Below are positions 34,011 to 42,368 of a stretch of 64,000 nt of DNA, one piece after another. The notes beneath the pieces were generated by a model. That model made no database searches and was not told where the DNA came from. It worked only from the letters and a program-made list of their open reading frames with translations. This DNA is from RYN-133 sp963785425. Lineage in GTDB: Bacteria > Actinomycetota > Actinomycetes > Mycobacteriales > Jatrophihabitantaceae. Each line of letters opens with the position of its first letter. Position 1 is the stretch's first letter. The position numbers and the translations under genes are program-made. The stretch is from assembly GCA_963785425.1 (NCBI GenBank), contig CAWAVG010000001.1, positions 372,001 to 436,000 of the forward strand, given 5' to 3'.

Positions 34011-34060
34011 GTCACATCTCGGCCGCGACGCGCGGCACCAACCGCATATGCCGCCCGCAT

Positions 34061-34474
34061 CTAGCCGTGAACGACGTATCCGGCAACAAAGTAGTTTCCC
34101 GAACGAGCGCGGACAACTGAGATCGTCGGACCGGGCGACCTAGCGCCGGACTTGACTACCGATGTTCCGACGGTCCAAATGTTCCGCGGGACAAACAATG
34201 CCGCGGTGGCCTCGACACGCCCCGAGTAACCAAGCGCATGGGGGTCGAGGGCGAAGGGGCGTCCTCGAAACTTCGGCTCGACGACGGATTGGGCAGCCAC
34301 CTGATCGTGCCTCGCGACCGCGGCAAGGTAGCGCTGAGCGGCTTCCATGGGCGAACTCGCTCCTGGCGCAGCCCCCACAGATGAGGTGCACCCGGCAAGC
34401 ATCAGCGCGACGCAGCCAGCCAAAACCCTCAACGTCTGACCTCCCCTACCTAGAGACGATATGGACCGCGGCAT
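34061..34474 (-). CDS. Small lipoprotein of unknown function
   Basis: The start at 34474 gives signal MPRSISSLGRGGQTLRVLAG followed by CVALMLAGC, with the lipobox LAGC. The 137-residue product has a helical segment SPMEAAQRYLAAVARHDQVA typical of NTF2/SnoaL-like mature domains and a strand-rich C-terminus (GPTISVVRARSGNYFVAGYV). Probably an extracytoplasmic SnoaL-like fold; function unknown. Confidence 0.65.
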   Translation of the reverse strand: MPRSISSLGRGGQTLRVLAGCVALMLAGCTSSVGAAPGASSPMEAAQRYLAAVARHDQVAAQSVVEPKFRGRPFALDPHALGYSGRVEATAALFVPRNIWTVGTSVVKSGARSPGPTISVVRARSGNYFVAGYVVHG

Positions 34475-34564
34475 CAGTTCGACCAGCCCAAAAATCCCAT
34501 TGCGTACCGTCCTCGGGTTGCGTCGTCCAGCGTTCGCGCGCTTGTGTCCCGCCCTGCCCGCTTC

Positions 34565-34605
34565 GCCGCGCAGTGGCCCTACCAGATCTGCCGCGCTGCG
34601 TGCTC
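34565..34605. repeat. Dispersed intergenic repeat copy
   Basis: CGCGCAGTGGCCCTACCAGA followed by TCTGCCGCGCTGCG, a diverged copy of the CGGATCTGCCGC family between the lipoprotein genes. Confidence 0.45.
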
Positions 34606-34655
34606 CCGCACGCTCATGCCGCCGACGGTGCGCTCGGTGCAAAATCTGATGTGCG

Positions 34656-35051
34656 CTACCACGCGTGAAAATCGCCGATCGTGGCGATGACTGCGCTGTC
34701 GATAGGACAGGTCCAGACCGCATCTCGCCCGTTGACTGCCGCCAGGAGTGGATGACCACCGCTACGGTGGACCGGACATCGGGGCCACGGAGCCAGGATG
34801 AAGTCCTCGACGACGATGTCCTGTACGACGCTGGCTACTGCGGCAACCTGCTCTGCGGCGGTCTGGTCAAGGTCAATCTGAATGCCGGTTGTCGAGCCAT
34901 CCGGCGCTTGCAAAATGCCGCTGCCAAGCCTTGTGCTCTGTAGTGGGCTGTCGGCCCGAAGGAGCCAAACGCCGACGCCCGACCGGCCTAGGTCGTTCAA
35001 CACCGGATCAAGCGCGGTGATCAAAGCGTCGCCCATCTGAGCAGTGTGCAC
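34656..35051 (-). CDS. Hypothetical protein
   Basis: A 131-residue soluble protein from the GTG at 35051 (GGAGG lies 13 bases upstream); an ATG at 35036 is an alternative. The N-terminal half (MGDALITALDPVLNDLGRSG, VGVWLLRADSP) and a C-terminal half with CPVHRSGGHPLLAAVNGRD and AVWTCPIDSAVIATIGDF resemble a small family of actinobacterial hypothetical proteins with a Cys/His pair. No function known. Confidence 0.6.
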   Translation of the reverse strand: MHTAQMGDALITALDPVLNDLGRSGVGVWLLRADSPLQSTRLGSGILQAPDGSTTGIQIDLDQTAAEQVAAVASVVQDIVVEDFILAPWPRCPVHRSGGHPLLAAVNGRDAVWTCPIDSAVIATIGDFHAW

Positions 35052-35084
35052 ACGCTCAGCATGACCTCCACTCAGGACGCGAAC

Positions 35085-35240
35085 CGAGCCACACGGATTT
35101 GCCGCTGACACGGAGGCATAACGTGGCCGCTCCTGCCGCGGTGCGTGCCGCACGGATCTGCCGCCGTCAGTGTCCGGATCTGCCGATGATGGCGCGCGAT
35201 AGCCGTCGATCTGCGCAGATCGGTCGACGAGTTCGAGCGC
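35085..35240. repeat. Composite dispersed repeat
   Basis: The longest copy of the intergenic repeat: CACACGGATTTGCCGCTGAC, GCACGGATCTGCCGCCGTCA, TGTCCGGATCTGCCGATGAT, then GCGCGCGATAGCCGTCGATC and TGCGCAGATCGG. It shows that the CGGATCTGCCGC module and the GCGCGATA/CGATCTGCGC module are parts of one element. Confidence 0.6.
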
Positions 35241-35456
35241 GCACATGGATCAGTGGGTGCGGCGCCATTGAGGGCGATGGCATCGCGACTGGCGGCGGAT
35301 GAAGCAACGCAGATGTTGGCAGTCGATTCGAGGCGCGTGGCCGGTAGATGTTCGGGTTGCTGCCGTGCAATCGAGACGGCTCTGTCGAATCGCCAGTGGT
35401 ACATACGACGTCTGGGTACGCGGCCCGCCGGCCGCGACTCGACCGAAGGGACCGCC

Positions 35457-36022
35457 ATGCGCAAGATCGTCAATTCGACCTACGTCACGCTCGACGGCGT
35501 CATTACAGACCCGCAGGACTGGCCGGCCCTGGGCAGCTTCAGCGAGGCCGGCTACAGGGTTCAGTACGAGCTGCTAGAAGGTGCGACGCGGTGCTGATGG
35601 GCCGCCATACCTACGACGGGTTCGCGCCGGTGTGGTCCGGCCGTTCCGGCGACCTCTATACCGATCGCATCAACGCCATCACCAAATACGTCGTGTCGAC
35701 CACGCTTGCCGATCCGCAGTGGGAGAGCACGACAGTCATCGACCACGACCCGATCGACGCGATCCGCACGCTGAAAGAGCAGCCCGGTGCCAACATCGTG
35801 CAGTACGGGTTCGGCTCGCTAGCCCACGAATTGATGTGCGCGGGGTTGCTCGACGAACTGCGGTTGTGGGTCCACCCATTCTTCGTCGGCACTGGGACAT
35901 CAGCCGACTTGCTCCACCGGCCCGGATCATCGGGTCGGTTCAGCCTCATTGGCTCGACCACGCTCGAGAGCGGCATCGTCATCCTGACCTATCGCGCAAC
36001 CGAATCTGACACAACGGAGTGA
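35457..36022 (+). pseudogene. Dihydrofolate-reductase-family (RibD C-terminal) protein with one frameshift
   Basis: The ATG at 35457, after AAGGGA, opens MRKIVNSTYVTLDGVITDPQ, the typical start of this NADPH-dependent reductase family. The frame ends at 35597 (ELLEGATRC) but resumes in the next frame with CDAVLMGRHTYDGFAPVWSG and continues to the end: YVVSTTLADPQWESTTVID, NIVQYGFGSLAHELMCAGLL, FFVGTGTSADLLH, stop at 36022. A single-base indel near 35575-35580 separates the two parts. All other family features are present. Three bases separate it from the GNAT gene. Confidence 0.75.
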
Positions 36023-36025
36023 GTC

Positions 36026-36532
36026 ATGGACTATCACCAGTTCATCAAGCGCTTGGACATCCCCGCCGGATGGTCTGCACCGGCGCGCCTGAGCTTCGAT
36101 GACATCCTCGCCTCCGCGTTGACCCGCGACCATCTGGACGATGACGTCGACGGGATCAACGCCAGCATCGACCTCATCCGCCGTACCCGCGGCGGTCGCT
36201 GGCCGACCGAACCGGTCACCGCCGAGTTCAACTACGTCGACCTCGTATGGCACGAATGCGAATTCCGCGAAGGCGACTCATTCACCTACGCCGTCTATGC
36301 CGCCGACCGATATCTCGGATGTTGCTACCTCTACCCCTTAGGCCGCCGCGCGCCGCTCACCGAGGAACTGCTCGCCTTCGACGTCGACGTCAGCTGGTGG
36401 GTGACCCCTGAGGCCTACGCACGCGGCTACTACTCCAAAATGTTCCTTGCGCTGCAACAGTGGATCGCCGCCGCATTCCCCTTCACCAACGCCTACTACT
36501 CCAACACCGAAGTTCCCTCCCACGACGACTGA
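36026..36532 (+). CDS. GNAT-family N-acetyltransferase
   Basis: A 168-residue protein with a weak GNAT pattern: FTYAVYAADRYLGCCYLYPL (strand 3-4), DVDVSWWVTPEAYARGYYSK (strand 5 and acetyl-CoA loop, Gln/Arg-x-x-Gly replaced by A-R-G-Y), then FLALQQWIAAAFPFTNAYYS. Acceptor unknown. Directly follows the frameshifted reductase, so the two were probably an operon. The end lacks the usual final strands and may be slightly truncated. Confidence 0.75.
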   Translation: MDYHQFIKRLDIPAGWSAPARLSFDDILASALTRDHLDDDVDGINASIDLIRRTRGGRWPTEPVTAEFNYVDLVWHECEFREGDSFTYAVYAADRYLGCCYLYPLGRRAPLTEELLAFDVDVSWWVTPEAYARGYYSKMFLALQQWIAAAFPFTNAYYSNTEVPSHDD

Positions 36533-36599
36533 GATCGGTGCGGACTACCGCGCCCACGAACGCGAGAGGTCGTTCTGGAGCGCGCACAGCCGCCGAAGC

Positions 36600-36803
36600 A
36601 GCCGCGCAGATCGATCCGGCCACGGCGACGACGCCGTCGCGGGAATCGCGTGGTCTTACACCGACCCCGATCCGGAGGTCAGCGCCATCGCCGACCGTGT
36701 GGCGTTCTACGACGAGCTGGTCGACGTCGAAATCGACGGCGCGCCAAGGCCGCGACCCCGCTCGGTGTTCAGCGACGAATCGAACCGACCAAGGACTGCC
36801 TGA
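36600..36803 (+). pseudogene. DUF427-domain fragment
   Basis: The frame ending at 36803 encodes AVAGIAWSYTDPDPEVSAIA, DRVAFYDELVDVEIDGAPRP and RPRSVFSDES, the C-terminal half of a DUF427 beta-barrel domain. The N-terminal half is absent; upstream is Arg/Ser-rich noise. A remnant. Confidence 0.5.
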
Positions 36804-37074
36804 AGGCTGCGGTTCAGCCGCGCCAGTTGGCACGCTCCGCCTCCGTCACGGACGCGCTCCACGCTGTGTCACGACGAACCCCGACCGGTCATCGCGAGGT
36901 GGCCAGGTCGTGGACCGCGGCGTTGATGGTCAGGTCGTTCCCGGCGATGTGTGCCTCGATGATGTGCTTGGGGCGAGGCTGTCCTCCTCGTTGACTTCGA
37001 AGGCGGTTCTCGATGTGCACACAAGTCGCTGCCTACCGGGGCCTGCGCACGTCGTAGTCGGCGAAACTCGGCAG

Positions 37075-37581
37075 TCACCTAGCTGGGACGGATTGCGGGG
37101 ATCCCATGGTGTCGGCTGCAACCCGACGGCGGACCGAGCGTCGGGCTCGGTCGAGATAGCTGGTGTCGGTGAGTAGGTGCACGTACCAGTTTGCCGACAG
37201 AAGGACCGCCTCGAGATCGAACGCGATGTCCTGCGCGTCGATGTCTGGTCGCAGCTCGTTCGCTTGGATGGCTTCGGTGGCCGCGCGCTGCAGAGTATTG
37301 AGCCAGGCCGTCTGCAACTCGGCGATACGGTCGCGAACGGGTCCTGGCTTGCAGTCGAACTCCGCCATTGCGGCCGCGAAGAAGCAGCCGCCCGGAAAGA
37401 CCCCCCGTTCGACGTAGGAGATGAAGCTGTCGCACAGAGCCAGCAGTCGCTCGATTCCGAGTGTGGTGGCGAGTGCGGGCTTGATGACTTCCTGGACGTA
37501 TACCTGCCGGGCAGATTCGATCGTCGCCAGCTGCAGCGCTTCCTTCGAGCCGAAATGTGCGTACAGCCCGCTCACACTCAT
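37075..37581 (-). CDS. TetR-family regulator lacking its N-terminal HTH
   Basis: A 168-residue frame that begins in the middle of a TetR DNA-binding domain: MSVSGLYAHFGSKEALQLAT is the recognition helix and following helix, preceded in normal members by about 40 residues that are missing. The ligand domain is complete (VFPGGCFFAAAMAEFDCKPG, a signature of the TetR_C group with GGC-FF). Adjacent on the other side is the tail of an oxidoreductase whose 5' part is also missing, so a deletion removed both gene starts. Probably non-functional. Confidence 0.65.
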   Translation of the reverse strand: MSVSGLYAHFGSKEALQLATIESARQVYVQEVIKPALATTLGIERLLALCDSFISYVERGVFPGGCFFAAAMAEFDCKPGPVRDRIAELQTAWLNTLQRAATEAIQANELRPDIDAQDIAFDLEAVLLSANWYVHLLTDTSYLDRARRSVRRRVAADTMGSPQSVPAR

Positions 37582-37599
37582 CGGCAGCGCCTCGCTCTC

Positions 37600-37852
37600 T
37601 TCAGTGGCCGGGTATCAGACGGTGCGGGACGCCGAGACGTCCAATGGTTACGACCTCACGCTCAAGACGGCACGACTCGCGCCGTTGTCAGCTCGGACGC
37701 AGGCCTTCTATCGCGGCGCCGCTGATCGACCCGCGGAGACCCGACGCATCTTCGGTGTGCTCAGCGGATCACTTCCCGTCTCCGAGCTCTACGCGCACCA
37801 ACTCGTTGCGCCCGCCACCTCGGGCGAGCGATGCAGCGCCGGTTCGGACTGA
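37600..37852 (+). pseudogene. C-terminal fragment of an FAD-dependent oxidoreductase
   Basis: The frame encodes VAGYQTVRDAETSNGYDLTL, KTARLAPLSARTQAFYRGAA and RRIFGVLSGSLPVSELY, which matches the last helices of FAD-dependent monooxygenase/halogenase-like enzymes (YQ-x-x-RD...YDLT...FFGVLAG pattern). The FAD-binding N-terminus is missing. It abuts the truncated TetR gene. Confidence 0.55.
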
Positions 37853-37857
37853 CTGCA

Positions 37858-38007
37858 GTGACCGAGCCTCACGCGAGCCGCCGCGCAGGGGTCGAACTCC
37901 CGGCCTGGGACTTCGAGGTCCGTCGCGATGACCTGCGCATCCACGAGCTGCGAGACACCGCGCTACCGTCGCCCGCGCTCGACAGCGGGGCGATCTCGTG
38001 CAGATGA
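37858..38007 (+). pseudogene. N-terminal fragment of a DUF2855-like protein
   Basis: From the GTG at 37858 the frame reads WDFEVRRDDLRIHELRDTAL and stops after SGAISCR at 38007. The segment resembles the first strand pair of DUF2855/MDR-like proteins (xx-VRRDDL-x-x-x-E). Only about 49 residues remain. It probably belonged to the same lost oxidoreductase cluster. Confidence 0.35.
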
Positions 38008-38290
38008 ATCGGTCTAGAGACGTTCAGCCCGAACGCGGACTGGATTTGCCAAGGTCATCCGGGCGTCGTTGAACGATGGGCGGATTGCGCCACAGAGAAT
38101 TCCGAAGGTCGTCGAATCAGTCTCCGGACGCTAGATCGCGACATAAGGTCCGTTATGCGGCATCAGAGTTCCTGCGCGCAGGAAGGTCTCCGCGACACAC
38201 AAAGCACCCTAGAGGACACCTCTAGCGTGCCTCACCGAAGACTGACGCCGCTGCACACGCTCGAGCAGCACCGGTCGCAGACGATTACAT
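38008..38290. other. Intergenic, base composition change
   Basis: No gene seen. From about 38130 the G+C content falls below that of the surroundings and stays low to about 39600, covering the small-ORF cluster. Confidence 0.4.
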
Positions 38291-38942
38291 CTAAGGCGCC
38301 GCCGTTGGCAGATGAACGTCCACGTACGTGTACGCGGTTTGATTTTGGAATGAGCAACTGGTCTGCTTTTTGGACGTCGAGAGACCCTGACAATATAGTG
38401 CGACGATATCCACAAGCTCGTACTTTGAGCCAACAGGCAGAGTTACGGTCTGATTGATATTGCCCTTATCGTCGGGCTGGTACGAACCAAACGAAATTGA
38501 ACCGCAAAGAGCGGGACTGCCTGAGGACTGCCAGAACACGGCAACTACGCAAGGCGTGTATGCACAATTCGGCGCATCCTGAAGGGTTGTTTTGGCCAAG
38601 ATGGACACAGAATTTGCCGATATTCTTCCCGGTCGGCAGATCCCACATTCCTAATATAACTCGATCGTTGCTCGACATCCGCGACGCTGCAATCGTCACG
38701 CTCAATTCGGACGTGTTTGCCTCCTGCGTTATGACTGGCGTCAGCCGTACCGCGGTGTTCTTGATCTGGCTGGCGGTCTCGATTCGCAGAGCTGAATAAC
38801 TCGCTGTCGCAGTAAGTATGATCGCGGCGACGATCAGTAGCGCTTGCAACGACACGGCACCACGCTGGCCGGGTTTAAGCCGCCCGAGAACCAACGCCAC
38901 GATGCAAACCAGAGCACCTACAGCCACCGACGTCCACGCCAC
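38291..38942 (-). pseudogene. Membrane-anchored hypothetical protein with probable frameshift
   Basis: From the GTG at 38942 the frame encodes two membrane helices (VAVGALVCIVALVLG, and ALLIVAAIILTATASYSAL) and an exterior domain to DLPTGKNIGKF. It then appears to jump to the next frame near 38615, which continues with SILAKTTLQDAPNCAYTPCV, SFGSYQPDDKGNINQTVTLP, TSCSFQNQTAYTYVDVHLP and stops at 38291. The two open frames overlap (38291-38608 and 38466-38942). Either one gene with a frameshift or a programmed event; I favour a frameshift. Family not recognised. Codon use is AT-richer than its neighbours. Confidence 0.55.
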
Positions 38943-38976
38943 GTGTTGGACATCGTCCGACTCGGTTGCCCGCAGT

Positions 38977-39177
38977 TTAATCGAGGGCTACCGATAAGCT
39001 CATCGGCACGGTTAATGCAGCGGCCGTTGCTACCCAATCCCACGGGTGCATTGTGTCCCCGGGATTTACGAACAGGCTCACAACCGCACACAGAATACCG
39101 GCAAATAGGATCACCAATACGAGGGACGGCAAAGATCCGTCGTTTCGGAGAATGTTTGATACTTCGGTGACTATCAG
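38977..39177 (-). CDS. Small membrane protein
   Basis: An open frame of 66 codons from a possible CTG at 39177, which would overlap the stop of the upstream mini-gene: ILRNDGSLPSLVLVILFAGI, LCAVVSLFVNPGD, TMHPWDWVATAAALTVPMSL. Two hydrophobic helices with a short loop are clear. No ATG or GTG is available at the beginning, so the start is uncertain (TTG about 20 codons in is possible). Unknown family. Confidence 0.4.
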   Translation of the reverse strand: MIVTEVSNILRNDGSLPSLVLVILFAGILCAVVSLFVNPGDTMHPWDWVATAAALTVPMSLSVALD

Positions 39178-39293
39178 TGCGCGATGAAGTTGACTACGAC
39201 GCCGAAACCCGCGATGAGAAGGCCGGCGAGCGCCCGCAGCTTAGCGGTAAATGTCCCTGATTTCGAGCCCTTGCCGCGAAATTGACTCCTCAT
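39174..39293 (-). CDS. 39-residue membrane microprotein
   Basis: ATG at 39293 with GGAG just upstream; a basic N-terminus (MRSQFRGKGSKSGTFTAKLR) and one hydrophobic helix (ALAGLLIAGFGVVVNFIAH). Overlaps the end of the preceding mini-gene and the beginning of the following one, so translation may be coupled. Unknown function. Confidence 0.4.
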   Translation of the reverse strand: MRSQFRGKGSKSGTFTAKLRALAGLLIAGFGVVVNFIAH

Positions 39294-39414
39294 CTCCCGT
39301 CCGCATGCCGTGTCTGGAGTCCGGCGGGGGCGGAACGTCTGTCGCCAGTGTGTACCCGTCACCACGCTCGCCTGTCGGCTCGGCACCTGCTACATCCTGT
39401 ACTCCGCCCGACAC
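39241..39414 (-). CDS. Small acidic hypothetical protein
   Basis: A 57-residue frame from the GTG at 39414, eight bases after GAGGGGG: MSGGVQDVAGAEPTGERGDG, YTLATDVPPPPDSRHGMRTG, DEESISRQGLEIRDIYR. Charged and probably disordered. Overlaps the next mini-gene by 53 bases. No family recognised. Confidence 0.4.
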   Translation of the reverse strand: MSGGVQDVAGAEPTGERGDGYTLATDVPPPPDSRHGMRTGDEESISRQGLEIRDIYR

Positions 39415-39432
39415 ATTCGTCGCCCCCTCGAT

Positions 39433-39588
39433 TTACTTGCGATGGTGATCCTCCTCGTTGGACTCGGCAAGTATCAACTCCCGATATGAGCAGCAAGGGC
39501 CAGTCATCACGTCCTCGATCTGGTCGTATAGCCACCTGATTGCGGCTTGATCAAGATACGAAATCGGTCGATCTCGAACCACATCCAT
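39433..39588 (-). CDS. Small hypothetical protein
   Basis: A 51-residue frame from the ATG at 39588: MDVVRDRPISYLDQAAIRWL, YDQIEDVMTGPCCSYRELIL, AESNEEDHHRK. The amphipathic helical composition and acidic end look like real coding sequence. First of a set of small minus-strand genes in a low-GC patch. Unknown function. Confidence 0.4.
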   Translation of the reverse strand: MDVVRDRPISYLDQAAIRWLYDQIEDVMTGPCCSYRELILAESNEEDHHRK

Positions 39589-39712
39589 ACTTCGATCAAG
39601 CAAAGGGATGTGCGCGCATCAGTCGGCGATACGGCGCCCCCACAGCGCGCATCAGGTGCATGCAGTTGGTCCGCTGTGCGGCCCGCCAGCCCTGACCCGG
39701 TCGCCGACGCAG

Positions 39713-40293
39713 CTAGCGGAACGTGCGCGTCCGGCTGTCGTATTCGGCCGCCTCGCCGCTTCTTGCCACGACGGTGACTCGGTAGGCGCAGTTATCGGTG
39801 CGCGTGAGTTCGAGGCGGTCGCCGCGGTGGAGCTTGATGATGAACAGTTTGCGGCCACAGGTGAGCGCGGTGCGACCACGCTGCGCGTCTGTCGGGCGTG
39901 GCAGTCGGCGGATGGGTGATCCACTGGAGGGCCGTCAGAACTGCGACGGGTACGACGATCAGCACGTACAGCACGCGACTGGGCAGCGACATGCCCCACT
40001 TCCGCGGGCGAGGTGCGCGCCGGGGCGCAGACTTGGCGAGACGCCCGGGCGTGGCGGTGGGGCGCGTTCGGAATCGTGAACGTCCGGCCGAACACGCCTG
40101 CCCCGCGTTGCCGGGACCACTGCTCGTAGGCGCTCAACAACGTCCGGGCGCGGACCAGATCGCCCGATCGCGTGGCAGCGCTCATCGCCTGCTCGTAGGC
40201 GTATCGCAAGTCGTCGTCGGGCACGTGCCGGCTGACCCGCAGCAGGGCGTGCAGATCCTTGACGTAGTCGCGGTCGGCAAGACCCACGAACAC
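39713..40293 (-). pseudogene. Frameshifted hypothetical membrane protein
   Basis: The start at 40293 encodes MFVGLADRDYVKDLHALLRV, SRHVPDDDLRYAYEQAMSAA and LLSAYEQWSRQRGAGVFGRT. The continuation is in another frame, with a membrane helix (SRVLYVLIVVPVAVLTALQW, about 39990-39925), and the end is in a third (LTCGRKLFIIKLHRGDRLEL, CAYRVTVVARSGEAAEYDSR) stopping at 39713. Two frameshifts interrupt what was probably a protein of about 190 residues. Family unknown. Confidence 0.6.
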
Positions 40294-40458
40294 CCCTCGA
40301 TCAGAGCCATTCGACCGATCGTCCTGATCACCGCTGGTTGCGGAGGCGGACGCGTCGCACCCATGCTCATCGGCACTCCAAGATCAATGCTTAGACACCG
40401 TGACACCGACCGATGTCATAGTGCTCGTCACAACGACCGCAGGCGAAGGGCTCAGCTG

Positions 40459-41277
40459 ATGACAGACAGGAAGCCGTTCCGGTTCGGGGTGGTCGCCCCG
40501 ATCCAGACCGACATCGGCGCTTGGCGCGATCGCGTTCAGCGCATCGCCGGCTGGGGTTACTCGACGCTGCTCATGCCGGACGTGCCGAAGTGGCAACTTG
40601 CGCCGGCGCCGGCACTGGCGGTCGCGGCGACGCTCAGTGATCTTCGAGTGGGGACGTGGGTCTACGCGACCCCGTTCCGTGCCGCGTGGCACACGGCGTG
40701 GGAGGCGCACTCGCTGTCCGTGCTGACCGAGGGCCGCTTCGAGGCGGGCATCGGCACCGGCCGCCCCGGCATCGAGGACGAGCTGCGTGAGCGCGGCCTG
40801 CCGGTGCCGTCGGCCGGCGAGCGGCTCACGCAGGTGCGCGACACGATCACGGCGCTGCGCGAGCTCGACGGGCCCGACCTGCACACACCGGTGGTGATGG
40901 CCGTGCGCGGGCCGAAGGCGCAGGCGATGGCCGCCGAGCTCGCCGACGTTGTCACGTTCGCGCTCATGCCGAACGAGCCACGCGCCGACGTGGAACGCCT
41001 CGTGCAGGGCTTCCGCGCCGCGGCGGACGACCGTCCCGAGCTCGCCATGCACGTGCCGGTGATCGGCGAGCGCGTCGCGCCGTTCATGGCGCCGCCGGAC
41101 ACCGACGTCGCTGCGTTGCGGGCGGCCGACTCGCTCGCGTACCTGTCCGACGACCTCGCAGCGGCGACCGACGAGATTCACCGCCGCCGCGACGAGCTTG
41201 GCTTCTCGTACTTCATCGTCGGCGCCCACTACGCCGAGGCGTTCACGCCGCTCGTGCGTGAGCTGTCCGGACGCTAG
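40459..41277 (+). CDS. F420-dependent LLM-class oxidoreductase
   Basis: A 272-residue luciferase-like monooxygenase fold protein: FRFGVVAPIQTDIGAWRDRV, GYSTLLMPDVPKWQLAPAPA, LAVAATLSDLRVGTWVYATP, GRFEAGIGTGRPGIEDELRE. The pattern is that of actinobacterial TIGR03621-like F420-dependent enzymes. GCGAAGGG precedes the ATG at 40459; the longer open frame upstream is not used. Substrate unknown. Its last four bases overlap the convergent hydrolase gene. Confidence 0.9.
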   Translation: MTDRKPFRFGVVAPIQTDIGAWRDRVQRIAGWGYSTLLMPDVPKWQLAPAPALAVAATLSDLRVGTWVYATPFRAAWHTAWEAHSLSVLTEGRFEAGIGTGRPGIEDELRERGLPVPSAGERLTQVRDTITALRELDGPDLHTPVVMAVRGPKAQAMAAELADVVTFALMPNEPRADVERLVQGFRAAADDRPELAMHVPVIGERVAPFMAPPDTDVAALRAADSLAYLSDDLAAATDEIHRRRDELGFSYFIVGAHYAEAFTPLVRELSGR

Positions 41278-42365
41278 ACCTTCTGGAACTCGCCGACCAA
41301 CGGGAACAGCGCGGGCCCCAGCTCGACCTGCGTCAGCAGCACAGCCACTCGACCATCCGGGTCGGCGAAGAAGTCGGTGCCCTGCCCGCCTGACCAGCCG
41401 AAGCGCCCGCGGTGCTCGCCGCCGAGCTGGACAGCGACGCCGAACCCCCAGCCCATGGCGCTCCAGAAGCCGGGGAAGAAGCTCTCCGGCGTCTTGCACG
41501 ACGCCGGCACCTGGTCGGTGCGCAGCAGCTCCAGATGCTCGGACGAGATCAAGTCTTCGGTGAGCAGCGCCCGGAGGAAGCGGTGGAAGTCCTGCGCCGT
41601 CGACACGAGTTCGTTGTGGCTGACGTCGAACGGCGGCGGCCCGGCGTAGCTGCCGCCACCGGCGGGTTCGGTCTCGACCAGCGCGCCGTCGCGGTGACCG
41701 TACGCCGCGGGCAGCCGGTCGAGCTTGTCGCCGGCCACCCATGGGCCGGTGTCGGGCATGCCCAGCGGGCCGAACAGGTCGTCGGCGAGGTGTTCGCCGA
41801 GCGGTCGTCCGGTCAGCCGCGAAACGAGAATCCCGAGGATGGCGAAGGAATGGTGGTAGCGCCAGCCCTCCCCCGGCTGGAACGCGAGCGGCAGGTCGGC
41901 GAGCAGCCGCAGGTACTCGTCGGCGCCGACCGGCGGCGGCAGCGGGCCCGCTTCCGTACCGTTCTCGGCCATCGCCGTCTGCAGCGGCGACGGCTCGAGC
42001 GCCATGCCGTATCCGGACGTGTTCGTCAGCAGGTGGCGCAGAGTGACCGCGTGGCGGGCCGGCTCGGTGTCGTCCAGCGGGGACGTCGGCGTGCGCAGTA
42101 CCGAGCATTCGGCGAGTTCCGGCAGCCACTGCGTGACATCGCTGTCGAGTTCGAGCCGGCCGGCCTCGACCAACCGCAATGCCGCAACCGCGGTGATCAC
42201 CTTCGTCATCGACTGGATCCGCACGATCGCGTCCGCCGGCATGGGCGGCCCGTCGACCGACAGCGTGCCGACGGCGACGACCTCCGGGTCGTCAGCACCG
42301 ACGACGGCGACCGCGCCGGGCATCGTGCCCGCGGCGACGTGACGCTCGAGCAGCTCGCGGATCAT
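41274..42365 (-). CDS. Serine hydrolase (beta-lactamase/penicillin-binding class C fold)
   Basis: A 363-residue protein with the class C serine-hydrolase layout. The nucleophile motif S-x-x-K is SMTK (Ser52, Lys55); the second motif is YHHS in WRYHHSFAILGILVSRLTG; the third, GWSGGQGTDF, replaces H-x-G. No signal peptide, so cytosolic; probably an esterase or beta-lactam-related hydrolase rather than a true beta-lactamase. Three bases separate it from dusB. Confidence 0.9.
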   Translation of the reverse strand: MIRELLERHVAAGTMPGAVAVVGADDPEVVAVGTLSVDGPPMPADAIVRIQSMTKVITAVAALRLVEAGRLELDSDVTQWLPELAECSVLRTPTSPLDDTEPARHAVTLRHLLTNTSGYGMALEPSPLQTAMAENGTEAGPLPPPVGADEYLRLLADLPLAFQPGEGWRYHHSFAILGILVSRLTGRPLGEHLADDLFGPLGMPDTGPWVAGDKLDRLPAAYGHRDGALVETEPAGGGSYAGPPPFDVSHNELVSTAQDFHRFLRALLTEDLISSEHLELLRTDQVPASCKTPESFFPGFWSAMGWGFGVAVQLGGEHRGRFGWSGGQGTDFFADPDGRVAVLLTQVELGPALFPLVGEFQKV

Positions 42366-42368
42366 GCG

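Noticed and set aside
37880..37925. GGGGTCGAACTCCCGGCCTG considered as a tRNA T-arm
   Set aside because: No acceptor stem, D-arm or anticodon arm can be paired with it, and the segment is readable as a protein fragment.
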